Shown piece after piece: positions 8,277 through 16,713 of a stretch of 64,000 nt of DNA (position 1 is the stretch's first letter; every line of letters starts with the position of its first letter). The notes under the pieces are model-generated. The model saw nothing but the letters and a program-made list of their open reading frames with translations. It made no database searches and had not been told where the DNA came from. Position numbers and translations under genes: made by a program. This DNA is from Luteibacter sp. Sphag1AF (GTDB lineage Bacteria; Pseudomonadota; Gammaproteobacteria; Xanthomonadales; Rhodanobacteraceae): the NCBI RefSeq assembly GCF_014192715.1, contig NZ_JACHYH010000001.1, positions 558,001-622,000 of the forward strand, given 5' to 3'.

Positions 8277-8960
8277 TCACTCCGTCCAGTTAACGTTCAC
8301 TGTCGAGATTTCTTTATCGTCGTAGACGAACACTACTGCCGTGACGGAGCTTTCGTTTGTGTCAAAGGATTTCTTTGTACTTACCGATTGCACGGCATAT
8401 CGGTACTGATCACCGTACTGGGCTCTTACAAGCTCCATGGCCATTTTCCCGCTTTCGCCCCCGAACAATGCGTGCAGGAAAAAAAACATAACGGACGAAA
8501 GCGCCATCGCGGCAACCAACGCGCTGACTGGCGCCGACGTGGACTTGCCCGCATCCGCGCGCGCCTGGATAACCACCGGAGAGCGGAGTTGCAGATAAAC
8601 CCACACACTAAGCGCGATAATCAGCGCCGCAATCACAAAACTGGTAAGCGTATCGCCCGGCTGGAACCTGAACTGGAGCCTGAACTGCAACCACACCAGG
8701 TCCCTGGGCATGATCGAGAGATACACCGGGACCGAGGCAATCGCTAAAACGAGGAAAAATGCGGCAAGCCAGGTGACAAGCCGGGCGGTTGCCAGATTGC
8801 CGCGCCATAAAAAGATGCCCGCCAGAATAGCGAACACATTGAAGCCGGACGAGTAGCTTTTCCCCGTGGCGATGCAGTACGTGAAGTAAGCAACGTCGAC
8901 AGCGCCCAGGACGATAAGAACCGTCCCTACCCGTTTAAGTACGGCAACGTAATTATTCAA
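8277..8960 (-). CDS. Multi-pass membrane protein of unknown function
   Basis: About 227 residues with five likely membrane helices (for example VGTVLIVLGAVDVAYFTYCI, LVTWLAAFFLVLAIASVPVY, SFVIAALIIALSVWVYLQL, LVAAMALSSVMFFFLHALF) and a C-terminal soluble tail of about 50 residues (VSTKKSFDTNESSVTAVVFVYDD). A TTG start at 8960 is chosen because AAGGGG lies 8 bases upstream; an in-frame extension to 9023 lacks such a site. No family recognised. It is followed closely by dusA on the same strand. Confidence 0.6.
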   Translation of the reverse strand: MNNYVAVLKRVGTVLIVLGAVDVAYFTYCIATGKSYSSGFNVFAILAGIFLWRGNLATARLVTWLAAFFLVLAIASVPVYLSIMPRDLVWLQFRLQFRFQPGDTLTSFVIAALIIALSVWVYLQLRSPVVIQARADAGKSTSAPVSALVAAMALSSVMFFFLHALFGGESGKMAMELVRAQYGDQYRYAVQSVSTKKSFDTNESSVTAVVFVYDDKEISTVNVNWTE

Positions 8961-9053
8961 TTGAATGTCCCCTTGTGGGCACGAAGCGTATCTGTCGCGC
9001 CACCGACAGGCAATCATCCCCACTGAGCGAGGCGTGAAGTCGTCGACGACGCG

Positions 9054-9401
9054 CTACGGACGGCTCGCCGCCGGACTGATGTCCACCCGTCCGGGCTGCG
9101 CCGGGTCGTAGAACGTATAAACGAGTAGCTGCTTCGAGTCAGTCGGATACGTTCGTTGCAACAGCATCGTTCGTGCCGCAGCGGTGTATTGGTCCGGAAT
9201 GAAGGACGCCATCGGGGCAGTCGCCCCAGGCCGGGTATCTATGACCCGCGAAAGCTCGATCTGCCCGGCTCTTCCCGACGCATTGACCGTCGCCTGGAAC
9301 ACAACGACGTACAGCGTCGCGGGATCGGGCGCAGAGGTCTGCGCTACGCCTGAGCCCGTGACAAGAAAGCATGTTGCTGCAAACAGAAGTCGCGCTATCA
9401 C
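9054..9401 (-). CDS. Secreted protein of unknown function
   Basis: A 115-residue protein with an N-terminal signal (IARLLFAATCFLVTGSGVAQ) and a mature part of alternating strands (LYVVVFQATVNASGRAGQIELSRVID...). The shape, a residue-specific 'VNASGRAGQIELSRVID' followed by a proline-containing YPTDSKQLLVYTFYDP, is reminiscent of TonB C-terminal-like folds but is not a confident match. The GTG start follows GGAGGG with only 3 bases of spacing, which is short. It is 12 bp from the next upstream gene. Confidence 0.55.
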   Translation of the reverse strand: MIARLLFAATCFLVTGSGVAQTSAPDPATLYVVVFQATVNASGRAGQIELSRVIDTRPGATAPMASFIPDQYTAAARTMLLQRTYPTDSKQLLVYTFYDPAQPGRVDISPAASRP

Positions 9402-9413
9402 ACACCCTCCCGA

Positions 9414-9908
9414 TCAACCGCTCAGCACACCTGCCGGCCACCACTCCTTGTACCCCACCTGCGGCACAGGGAACTTGCCACCCTCGCCCCACAGAACACG
9501 CACGCCATCGGCAATGTAGTTCTTCGTGGCTTCATAATCTTTCCCGTAGCCACGGCGCTCAAAATCGAAGAATGAGTCGCGGATGTACGCCCAGTATTCG
9601 GGCATGCGCATCTGGCCTTTGCTCCCGGTCCCCAACCTGCGGTGCAGTTCATGCACAAACTCGCAACGGATATCCCAGTCGGTCATGTGGATGGCGACCA
9701 CCTGGCGCGTGTCGGCGGAACTGCCGTCGTTCAGCACGATGGGCCGCTTCACGCTTTCTTCTTCGTACATGAGGAGGAGTTTTCGACCCGCCATGACGTA
9801 TTCCATGGGTTGCGGATAGATATCCATGAAACGCTGGCAAATCGTCACGGTGGCCTGGGTATCGGGGTCCAGGGCACCGCGAATTTCCTTGCTGTATTCA
9901 AAGGCCAT
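9414..9908 (-). CDS. Cytoplasmic protein of unknown function
   Basis: A 164-residue acidic protein with no signal peptide or membrane helix, beginning MAFEYSKEIRGALDPDTQ. Central features are YEEESVKRPIVLNDG, CEFVHELHRRLG and a C-terminal aromatic patch GYKEWWPAG. The ATG at 9908 is preceded by GGGAG at good spacing. I do not recognise the family. It forms a likely two-gene unit with the downstream secreted protein at 9054-9401. Confidence 0.6.
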   Translation of the reverse strand: MAFEYSKEIRGALDPDTQATVTICQRFMDIYPQPMEYVMAGRKLLLMYEEESVKRPIVLNDGSSADTRQVVAIHMTDWDIRCEFVHELHRRLGTGSKGQMRMPEYWAYIRDSFFDFERRGYGKDYEATKNYIADGVRVLWGEGGKFPVPQVGYKEWWPAGVLSG

Positions 9909-10060
9909 AGCCACTCCCTGTAGTGGCGCAAGCTTGAATGGATGAGCGACCCGCCGCAAGACCTCGCTGAACCCGGCAAGCGCGCGCAAGCCAGGAAGAA
10001 ACGCTCGTGCCGCAAGCACGATTCAGGCACAGTGGCACCGGATGCCAGGGGCTGGAAACA

Positions 10061-10645
10061 ATGCGCAAACCGATCAGACCGTGGGGCCGCCTCGCTGTGT
10101 GGGCTGCACTTGCATTGCTGTCCTCGGCGGCCAGGGCTCAGGACTATTTCCACGACGGCCCCGTTCCGGGAACGCTTTGCGAGCCGGGCGAGCGGATCGT
10201 GTTCTCCTGCCACACAGAAGCAAAGAGCGTGGCCGTCTGCGCCCGCCAGAAAGGCGAACATCGCTATGGCGCACTTGCCTACCGGTTCGGCATGCCCGGA
10301 CATCTGGAGCTTTCGTTTCCTGAAGGCGACCCGCCCATCGCATCGTATGCATCCACAGATACCCGGAGCGATGGCCTCAGAGGATCGCTGTCTCTCGTGC
10401 GCATGAAGAACGGCCAGACGACATATACGGTGTACTACAACGTCGTGGCACAGAGCGGCAGCGACGGCTTCATGCAGGCAGGGCTGCTCGTGGAGAAGAA
10501 CGGGCGATTGCTTTCGAAGCTGCGCTGCAACCCTGACGAATATGTCTACTCCGGTGAGATATACGAACCGGGTTTCAAGAACGACGTTCCCGAAGACACA
10601 CAGCCGGTCACAGGCTTTGCGCGCTATCTGCGCGCACCGCACTGA
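10061..10645 (+). CDS. Secreted protein of unknown function
   Basis: A 194-residue protein with a signal peptide ending ALLSSAARAQD. The mature part has four cysteines (CEPGERIVFSC, VCARQ, LRCNPDE) that could form two disulfides, and a beta-rich pattern (SLSLVRMKNGQTTYTVYYNV). The start at 10061 sits at the signal peptide; an upstream in-frame start at 10007 has no support. No family recognised. It is convergent with the IQ-motif gene. Confidence 0.6.
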   Translation: MRKPIRPWGRLAVWAALALLSSAARAQDYFHDGPVPGTLCEPGERIVFSCHTEAKSVAVCARQKGEHRYGALAYRFGMPGHLELSFPEGDPPIASYASTDTRSDGLRGSLSLVRMKNGQTTYTVYYNVVAQSGSDGFMQAGLLVEKNGRLLSKLRCNPDEYVYSGEIYEPGFKNDVPEDTQPVTGFARYLRAPH

Positions 10646-10670
10646 ATGACGATGCGCGCGTGTCGGCCAA

Positions 10671-11624
10671 CTAACGCGGACTCTTCGAGGCGATCACATT
10701 TGCCACGGGCCGGATCGCCTCGGTCGGATTGCCGCCACGGGAGATCTGGCGGATACCTGTCGACGTGCGCACACCCATGAACACAGAGCCACCGCCATCC
10801 AGGTTCAGGGCGGATGCGCGTGCCACATGCGTGAAACCGTCGACCTGCCGGCGAGGACCGGAACCATGCGCGACAATCTGTTGCCACTGCCGCATCGTGC
10901 CACCGAGATGACGCTGGCCACCCGCAGTCAGGGTATGCATGCGAAGCGTCCGGCTATCCAGATCAATGGATACGGCCGCGCGTTCGTTGTGATCGCTGGC
11001 GTGGGTCAGTGCTCCGGCGCGGGAATTCAGTGGATTCTCGCCGGCTGAGCCCAGTCGATACTTGAAGCGGTCGTGGTCGGGAATATCGGGCAGTCTTCCG
11101 CCGTGCATCAACAGGGGGCCACTGCTGAGGCCCGTGTTGTGGCCCACGGTCAAACGCCCATAGTCACCTTGCCAGGGCGACGGAACGGGCGTGTGGTCGG
11201 AGCGCGTGTGCGTTGGACCTACCGGCCTGCCCAATCCATGAATGGTTTCACCTGTGTCGGTTTGCAGGCCACCCTTGTGAACGAAGTAGCCGCCGTTGAT
11301 GACCGCCGAATGCCGTGGCGCAGAAAGCGCCAGTTCCTGAGGCGATCTGGGCGCTTCGCCCTCACGGGTACCGAACACGTTGCCGCGCTGGGCGCCGCGG
11401 TCAACGGTCAGGCGATGGTAAGTGGCCCCGCGCTGCATGTTCTGCTGGATGCCCGACAGCGGCGTCATGAAATGTGACACCGCACGACTGCCCTCGCCGG
11501 GCGGCCGGATCGTCGTGCTTACGATGCCCGGCGCTTCCGTGCGGACAGAAACCTGCCTGCGCGTGAGAAAACCCCGAATCCGGCTTTGGATAATGGTCGC
11601 TGCGCGATCTTCTTTCTCACCCAT
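10671..11624 (-). CDS. Phosphodiester glycosidase (NAGPA-type) domain protein with N-terminal IQ motif
   Basis: A 317-residue protein. An IQ motif lies at residues 12-23 (IQSRIRGFLTR), matching the eukaryotic calmodulin-binding consensus IQxxxRGxxxR. The rest resembles the phosphodiester glycosidase (NAGPA) domain: INGGYF near 110, SSGPLLMHGG near 170 and NLDGGGSVFMG near 285. NAGPA enzymes remove N-acetylglucosamine from phosphodiesters. There is no signal peptide and no XVIPCD tail, so location is unknown. The ATG at 11624 is chosen because GGGGGG lies 6 bases upstream; another ATG is at 11630. Confidence 0.7.
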   Translation of the reverse strand: MGEKEDRAATIIQSRIRGFLTRRQVSVRTEAPGIVSTTIRPPGEGSRAVSHFMTPLSGIQQNMQRGATYHRLTVDRGAQRGNVFGTREGEAPRSPQELALSAPRHSAVINGGYFVHKGGLQTDTGETIHGLGRPVGPTHTRSDHTPVPSPWQGDYGRLTVGHNTGLSSGPLLMHGGRLPDIPDHDRFKYRLGSAGENPLNSRAGALTHASDHNERAAVSIDLDSRTLRMHTLTAGGQRHLGGTMRQWQQIVAHGSGPRRQVDGFTHVARASALNLDGGGSVFMGVRTSTGIRQISRGGNPTEAIRPVANVIASKSPR

Positions 11625-11711
11625 GAGCATCCCCCCGCCGTTTGCCCGACTCTACGCCTGGCCATCGACGCACCATCTCGCAAAATCGGCCAGGGGGCAT
11701 GGGAGGACGGC

Positions 11712-12215
11712 TCAGCCGAGGGCAGGTTCGGCCACGCTGTGGCGAACGACGTGGAAGCCCTCAGCCTCGGTGGGTGCCACGAAATGACGGGTGATTTCGT
11801 CGAACTCGGCGTCCGTGGGAGCAAAGGCGTGCTCACCCGAAGCATTGCGCTGACGCAGGCGCGCCTTGCAGATCTCGTCAGGCACGTCCAGAAAGTGCAG
11901 CTCGTGCGCCACGCCCGTCTCGTCAATCAGTTGCTTCATCCAGCGGCGACTGTCCGGCGTGTTCGCGGGAAAATCGAGCACAACGACCATGCCCGCGCGC
12001 AGCAGCGATTCGATGTGCGGAGCCAGTGCCGTACGCAGTCGACCCGCGCAGCGCACATAGTCAGGAATGGAGCGGATGTCCCCGGGGTAAAGCTGAGACA
12101 GAAGCGTATCTTCGCTGAGCACCACGGCCTGCGGCTTCCCCGCAAGCTGGCGGGTCAGGGTCGACTTACCGGCGGCGATCTTTCCGCAGACCATATAAAG
12201 CTGGGGGGAGGACAT
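11712..12215 (-). CDS. P-loop ATPase/kinase of the zeta-toxin/AAA_33 type
   Basis: A 167-residue P-loop protein with Walker A CGKIAAGKST near the N-terminus, SEDTLLSQLYPG (substrate/Mg region), a Walker B-like VVVLDFPANT and a lid region CKARLRQRN. The layout matches small AAA_33/zeta-toxin-like nucleotide or sugar kinases; no antitoxin partner is beside it, so a toxin role is not supported. ATG 12215 has GAAGAG about 9 bases upstream; an in-frame GTG at 12224 is the alternative. Confidence 0.75.
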   Translation of the reverse strand: MSSPQLYMVCGKIAAGKSTLTRQLAGKPQAVVLSEDTLLSQLYPGDIRSIPDYVRCAGRLRTALAPHIESLLRAGMVVVLDFPANTPDSRRWMKQLIDETGVAHELHFLDVPDEICKARLRQRNASGEHAFAPTDAEFDEITRHFVAPTEAEGFHVVRHSVAEPALG

Positions 12216-12304
12216 GCGTGGCACTCTTCAAGGGGAGTCATCAATCTATCAGTATCCGGATGCCTTGACGCACAGCACCATGCCGCCCTTCCCCGCTGAT
12301 GACC

Positions 12305-12718
12305 TCAACGCTTCCGCGCACTGCCCGACTTCTTCGCCGCATTCAGCGCCACCGCAGCACGAACCAGTTCCTTGAACGCGCGCTCGTCGATCTGCTGTCC
12401 TTCTTCGATATCGAGCGCGCGCCGCACGTTGCCGTCGAGACTGGAATTGAAAAGGTGTTTGGGATCGTCAAGCGAAGCACCCTTGGCAAAGGTCAGCTTC
12501 ACTTTTGCCTTGTAGGTCTCTCCCGTGCAGATGATGCCGTCATGCTCCCAGACGGGAACGCCTCTCCATTTCCACGTTTCCTCAACATCAGGCACGACGT
12601 CATGAATCAGCTTGCGCATCCTGGCAAGCATGTCGCCACGCCAGTCGCCCAGATCCGCGATGCGCTGGTCGATGAGTTTGGACGCCGGTTCGCTTTGTAT
12701 CGAATCAGATTTCGTCAT
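12305..12718 (-). CDS. DUF1801-domain protein
   Basis: A 137-residue protein with the DUF1801/YdhG-like signature: RKLIHDVVPDVEETWKWRGVPVWEHDGIICTGETYKAKVKLTF, followed by FAKGASLDD and HLFNSSLDGNVRRALDI. The family function is unknown. AGGAGG with 5 bases of spacing decides the start at 12718. It ends in a basic lysine/arginine tail. Confidence 0.82.
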   Translation of the reverse strand: MTKSDSIQSEPASKLIDQRIADLGDWRGDMLARMRKLIHDVVPDVEETWKWRGVPVWEHDGIICTGETYKAKVKLTFAKGASLDDPKHLFNSSLDGNVRRALDIEEGQQIDERAFKELVRAAVALNAAKKSGSARKR

Positions 12719-12810
12719 GACTGCCTCCTGCATGTGAACGACCATCCTAACCGATCAGATTCAACGCGTAATGCTTCGGAATATGCAACGCCACAGACAC
12801 TTGAACCGGC

Positions 12811-13092
12811 TCACCCGGCGTAGTCCGCCGATTCAAGCGCGCCAGCGAGATAGCTGTCGGCATCCGCCTGCGTGGCCACAACGGCCGCAGGCTCGATAGC
12901 CGTCCAGAACGGGAGCCGCCATTGTGGATCGGCCACCTTTTGGAGTACGGCCACAGCAAACCAGCCATCGACGCGCCGGATCACCAGCGCAACGAGGTCA
13001 CGATCAGGCAGATGGCGCTCGGAGTGGATCGACTCGCCATCACGCAACTGCACGTCCCAGATGCCACCGTATTTTTCATCCCAGCTCAACAC
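12811..13092 (-). CDS. Small protein of unknown function
   Basis: A 93-residue protein starting LSWDEKYGGIWDVQLRDG with a tryptophan-containing core (RRVDGWFAVAVLQK, PQWRLPFWTAIEPA). A GTG start at 13092 follows a purine-rich GGGAGAGG. No domain recognised. It lies 12 bp downstream of a possible tiny gene on the same strand, and the two may be co-transcribed. Confidence 0.5.
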   Translation of the reverse strand: MLSWDEKYGGIWDVQLRDGESIHSERHLPDRDLVALVIRRVDGWFAVAVLQKVADPQWRLPFWTAIEPAAVVATQADADSYLAGALESADYAG

Positions 13093-13104
13093 GCCTCTCC
13101 CTGA

Positions 13105-13242
13105 TTACCAGACGCGGACGCCATCTTCCGGCGCCAAGTACATCGGGTCGCCGGGCTTTACGTCAGATGTCGACACAGCCCCCGCCCGACATTGATCCGC
13201 GCAAGACTGCGCCGCGACGGGGAAGATCACAAGGGCGCCCAT
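13105..13242 (-). CDS. Possible tiny secreted protein
   Basis: A 45-residue frame beginning MGALVIFPVAAQSCADQC, which reads like a short signal segment with a cleavage site followed by a Cys pair, and ending DPMYLAPEDGVRVW. It sits just upstream of, and on the same strand as, the gene at 12811-13092. The ribosome site is weak and the frame stays open further upstream, so this could be the tail of a longer non-coding frame. Confidence 0.3.
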   Translation of the reverse strand: MGALVIFPVAAQSCADQCRAGAVSTSDVKPGDPMYLAPEDGVRVW

Positions 13243-13377
13243 CACAGACACACCGTCGCCTGGCTCAACTAGCCGCAGGATCGTTTGCGGCCCATGCCCC
13301 GGCCAACGACACGTTGCGCTTGAGCCGTTCGTCGGATACATACACGAAGCGCAACGCTCACTGCATACGGGGAACTC

Positions 13378-14580
13378 ATGGAACGACGTCATTTTCTGCG
13401 GCAGGCCGGCACCACACTGGCGCTGGCCTCCACCGCAGGTCTCGCTGCCTGTGCGCGGCAGCCCGTGGCGGCCGCCGTGCCACAGGACACCCCCGTGCTG
13501 CCGCAGGCCCGCATGGTGAGCGGCGAAGCAACCATCGCGCCGGTCAAGGCCAGCGTGGACCGCATCACAGGTGTGTATGTCTGCACCCGGCCCTTTCGCG
13601 CAGCAGGTCCGCGCATTGAGGCAGAGCGCCTGGGTCGCAAGACCGTCGTGCACAACTATGGTCATGGTGGCAGCGGCTGGTCGCTCTCGTGGGGTTCCAG
13701 CACGCTGGCACTGCGCATGGCGCAGGCCACGGGTGCCCGCGAAATCGGAGTCATCGGCTGCGGCGCACTGGGCCTGACGTCTGCCCTGCTGGCGCGCCGC
13801 GCGGGTCATCCGGTCACCATCTATGCAAAGCAGCTTCCGCCCGACGTGTATTCGATGCGGGCATCCGGCGTATGGACACCCGACTCGCGCATCTGCGACG
13901 AGCAACACGAGTCTGCACTGGCGGCGCGATGGGAAGAAATGACCCGCACCTCACACGCCATGTACCAGAGCATGCTGGGCATACCGGGCAAGCCGGTGGA
14001 GTGGATCGACGGCTACTCCCTGTCCGATACACCACCGGGCCAGGGCCCGGCAGAACCGGACGACGAACCGGACTACGGCAGCTTTCGTGACAGCGTGCCG
14101 GACCTCACGCCACACTCCGTGGAACTGCCCGTGGGAAGCACGCCTTTTCCGCAGCCCTACGTGCGCCGCTTCACCACCATGATGTTCAACATCAGCACGC
14201 TGGCCCGCACGCTGATGAGCGACTTCCTCGCCGCCGGCGGAAAGATCGAAATCCGCGAATTCACCGATCCGGACCAGCTTCAGAAGCTGCCAGAACACAC
14301 GCTCATCAACTGCACCGGCTACGGCGCAAAGGCACTGTTCCGCGACGACTCCATCATTCCCGTCCGCGGCCAGACGGCGCGCCTGATTCCTCAGCCGGAA
14401 GTCACCTACGCCCTGTCGACCCACCAGTTCAGCATGATTCCCCGCAGTGACGGCCTGCTGGTTCAGGTGCTCAACGACACCGGCAATTACAACAACGCCG
14501 ACACGACGCCCCGCCGGGCCGACTCCGAGGCGGCGGTGAGGCAGATTGCGGACCTGATGACCCGCCTGCGGAAAAGCTGA
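13378..14580 (+). CDS. Tat-exported FAD oxidoreductase, D-amino-acid-oxidase family with permuted motif order
   Basis: A 400-residue protein with a Tat signal (ERRHFLRQAGTTLALASTAG, twin Arg, then AACA, perhaps a lipobox). DAO motifs follow in an unusual order. The usual C-terminal DAO block, TRPFRAAGPRIE (carboxylate-binding Arg) and VVHNYGHGGSGWSLSWG, is at residues 70-106. The FAD-binding GCGALG is at 127-132, then NCTGYG at 311-316 and PVRGQ at 328-332; the protein ends where a normal DAO would begin its C-terminal block. Oxidation of a D-amino acid or related amine in the periplasm is inferred. The GTG-free ATG start lies at the Tat signal. Confidence 0.82.
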   Translation: MERRHFLRQAGTTLALASTAGLAACARQPVAAAVPQDTPVLPQARMVSGEATIAPVKASVDRITGVYVCTRPFRAAGPRIEAERLGRKTVVHNYGHGGSGWSLSWGSSTLALRMAQATGAREIGVIGCGALGLTSALLARRAGHPVTIYAKQLPPDVYSMRASGVWTPDSRICDEQHESALAARWEEMTRTSHAMYQSMLGIPGKPVEWIDGYSLSDTPPGQGPAEPDDEPDYGSFRDSVPDLTPHSVELPVGSTPFPQPYVRRFTTMMFNISTLARTLMSDFLAAGGKIEIREFTDPDQLQKLPEHTLINCTGYGAKALFRDDSIIPVRGQTARLIPQPEVTYALSTHQFSMIPRSDGLLVQVLNDTGNYNNADTTPRRADSEAAVRQIADLMTRLRKS

Positions 14581-14612
14581 ATCCTTGTCTGCGACAACAA
14601 TTACTTGCGCCA

Positions 14613-14640
14613 TTGCAACTATTGCAAGAGCGCGTATGAT
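14613..14640 (+). promoter_or_regulatory. marR promoter with two TTGCAA operator-like sites
   Basis: Two copies of the palindrome TTGCAA lie at 14613-14618 and 14622-14627. The first also serves as a -35-like element, 16 bases from a -10-like TATGAT at 14635-14640. The predicted start of transcription (about 14646-14648) is almost at the ATG (14649), so the mRNA may be leaderless. The repeats are candidate binding sites for the MarR protein itself. Confidence 0.45.
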
Positions 14641-14648
14641 CGCCCCCC

Positions 14649-15128
14649 ATGAACAAGCACCTCGCCGACATGGACCCGCTCGCGGCTGGCCTGATCGACG
14701 CCATCAAGCCGCTCATCAAGAGCAGCCAGGCGCAGGTGATGGCCGCCACGGCGGACTTTGAATTCACCTTCTCGCAGACACGCATGCTGTTCGTGCTGGA
14801 CCATCACGGCGCCGACATGACGCTGGGTGAACTGGCCGATCAGGTGTCACTGTCGCTGGCGGCCGCCGGCCGCGCTGTCGAGATTCTGGTGCGCATGGGC
14901 ATGGTCTCGCGACGCGAAGACGAAGCGGATCGGCGCATCAAACGCATTGGCATGACCCCCGCCGGGCATCGGGCCATCGACACCATCCACGCGGCGCGCA
15001 AGCGCGTCGTCCAGTCCTTCGTGCAGGGGTTGTCGGACGCGGAGCGCAACGCGCTTGCGTCGGCTGTCGCCACGCTGGGCGAGCTCACCCGCAAGCATCT
15101 TGCCGAACACGTCCCCACGTCCTTGTAG
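14649..15128 (+). CDS. MarR-family transcriptional regulator
   Basis: A 159-residue winged-helix regulator. The MarR core is clear: TFSQTRMLFVLDHHGADMTLGELADQVSLSLAAAGRAVEILVRMGMVSRREDEADRRIKRIGMTPAGH, with helix-turn-helix near residues 60-85 and the beta-wing DEADRRIKRIGMT. It lies 12 bp upstream of a drug-type MFS transporter gene in the same direction, so it probably represses a marR-efflux operon. Confidence 0.88.
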   Translation: MNKHLADMDPLAAGLIDAIKPLIKSSQAQVMAATADFEFTFSQTRMLFVLDHHGADMTLGELADQVSLSLAAAGRAVEILVRMGMVSRREDEADRRIKRIGMTPAGHRAIDTIHAARKRVVQSFVQGLSDAERNALASAVATLGELTRKHLAEHVPTSL

Positions 15129-15140
15129 GATTCACTTCCC

Positions 15141-16658
15141 ATGACCACACCTTCCTCACCCGCCGCAGCGGCTCCGCCGGCGCTCGACCGGGCGCTGTTG
15201 CGCATCGCTGCCGTGGTCGTGCTCGGCAGTTTCATGTCCATTCTGGACACCACCATCGTCAATGTGGCGATCCGCGAGTTGTCGCACTCGTTTGGCGTCT
15301 CGCTTTCCACGACGCAGTGGGTGTCGACCGGCTACATGCTCGCACTGGCCACCGTCATTCCACTGACCGGCTGGGCGGCGGATCGCTTCGGCACCAAGCG
15401 CCTGTACATTGCATCCATTGCTTTGTTCGTCATTGGGTCTGCATTGTGCGGCCTGGCCTGGTCGGCAACGTCGCTCATCGTATTCCGCGTGCTGCAAGGG
15501 TTTGGCGGCGGCATGATCATGCCAGCGGGCATGACCATCCTCTCGCATGCCGCAGGTGGCGCACGCATGGGCCGGGTCATGGGCATCGTGGGCGTGCCGA
15601 TGCTGATCGCACCCATCGTGGGTCCGATTCTCGGCGGCTGGTTTGTGGATCACGCTTCGTGGCGCTGGATCTTCTTCGTCAACATTCCCATCGGCATCAT
15701 TGCGCTGATCGCCGCCTCGCGCGTCCTTCGGAGTGAACCGCCAAAACCTCACCACGCACTGGACTGGCCGGGCTTGCTGCTGCTTTCCCCGGGTCTGGCG
15801 CTGTTTGTGTACGGCCTGGCTGAAACGGCGGCAGAAGGTGGTTTCCACTCCCTCCATTCCATCGGCGGCGTGGGCCTTGGTCTGGTTATGGTGCTCGGTT
15901 TCATCCGCCATGCCATTCACCGCCATGGTCCGCTGATCGACGTGAAGCTGTTCAAGCGCCGCACCGTAGGCTCGGCCGCGCTAACCATGTTCCTGTTCAT
16001 GACGGCCTTCTTCGGCACGGCGCTTCTGTTGCCGCTTTACTTCCAGCTGGTCCGTGGTGAGACCGCCTTCGGTTCGGGCATGTTGCTGGCGCCGCAGGGC
16101 TTCGGCGCCATGATCGCGATGCCAATTGCCGCGCGACTCACTGACCGCATGGGGCCGGGGCGCATCGTGCTCACCGGTCTGAGCTGCGTCACCCTGGGCA
16201 TGCTCAGCCTCACCCAGGTGCAGAGCGATACGCCTTTCTGGATCCTCGAATGCACGCTGTTCCTGATGGGACTGGGCATGGGCTCCACCATGATGCCGTG
16301 CATGACGGCCGCGCTCGGCACGCTTCAGCGCCACGAGATCGCACGCACCACCAGCGCCATGAACGTAGTGCAGCGCGTGGGTGGTTCGATGGGCACGGCG
16401 TTGCTGGCTGTGGTGCTGTCGCACGAAATGGCGCACATCATGCCCGCGACGGTCGACAGCGAGTCTGGCCTGCGCATGGTGCGCAGCCTGGCGCCGGCGG
16501 TACATTCGGACACGCTGCCCGCCCTTGGCCGCGCATTTGGTCATACGTTCACATGGTCACTCGCCATCGCACTGCTGAGCTTTGTCGCTGCACTCTTCCT
16601 GCCACGCAACAAACTGGTGAACACGGCGCCAGCAGAAGCCGCCGCTGCGATGGAGTGA
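15141..16658 (+). CDS. DHA2-family MFS multidrug efflux transporter
   Basis: A 505-residue, about 14-helix MFS protein of the DHA2 (EmrB/QacA) group. It carries the DHA2 N-terminal motif SILDTTIVNVAIREL, motif A DRFGTKR, and motif C GPILGGWFVDHASWRWIFFVN. DHA2 proteins export drugs and organic acids with protons, often with an EmrA-type adaptor; none is nearby. Co-transcription with marR and regulation by it are inferred from the 12-bp gap. Confidence 0.9.
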   Translation: MTTPSSPAAAAPPALDRALLRIAAVVVLGSFMSILDTTIVNVAIRELSHSFGVSLSTTQWVSTGYMLALATVIPLTGWAADRFGTKRLYIASIALFVIGSALCGLAWSATSLIVFRVLQGFGGGMIMPAGMTILSHAAGGARMGRVMGIVGVPMLIAPIVGPILGGWFVDHASWRWIFFVNIPIGIIALIAASRVLRSEPPKPHHALDWPGLLLLSPGLALFVYGLAETAAEGGFHSLHSIGGVGLGLVMVLGFIRHAIHRHGPLIDVKLFKRRTVGSAALTMFLFMTAFFGTALLLPLYFQLVRGETAFGSGMLLAPQGFGAMIAMPIAARLTDRMGPGRIVLTGLSCVTLGMLSLTQVQSDTPFWILECTLFLMGLGMGSTMMPCMTAALGTLQRHEIARTTSAMNVVQRVGGSMGTALLAVVLSHEMAHIMPATVDSESGLRMVRSLAPAVHSDTLPALGRAFGHTFTWSLAIALLSFVAALFLPRNKLVNTAPAEAAAAME

Positions 16659-16713
16659 CGCACCGGGGGTGTGGACGGCGCGTGCTATAACGCGCCGTCA
16701 CACAGGAGAGAAC

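Noticed and set aside
11712-12215. Zeta-toxin of a toxin-antitoxin pair
   Set aside because: Although the P-loop is similar, no antitoxin gene lies beside it; it is called only a P-loop kinase-like protein.
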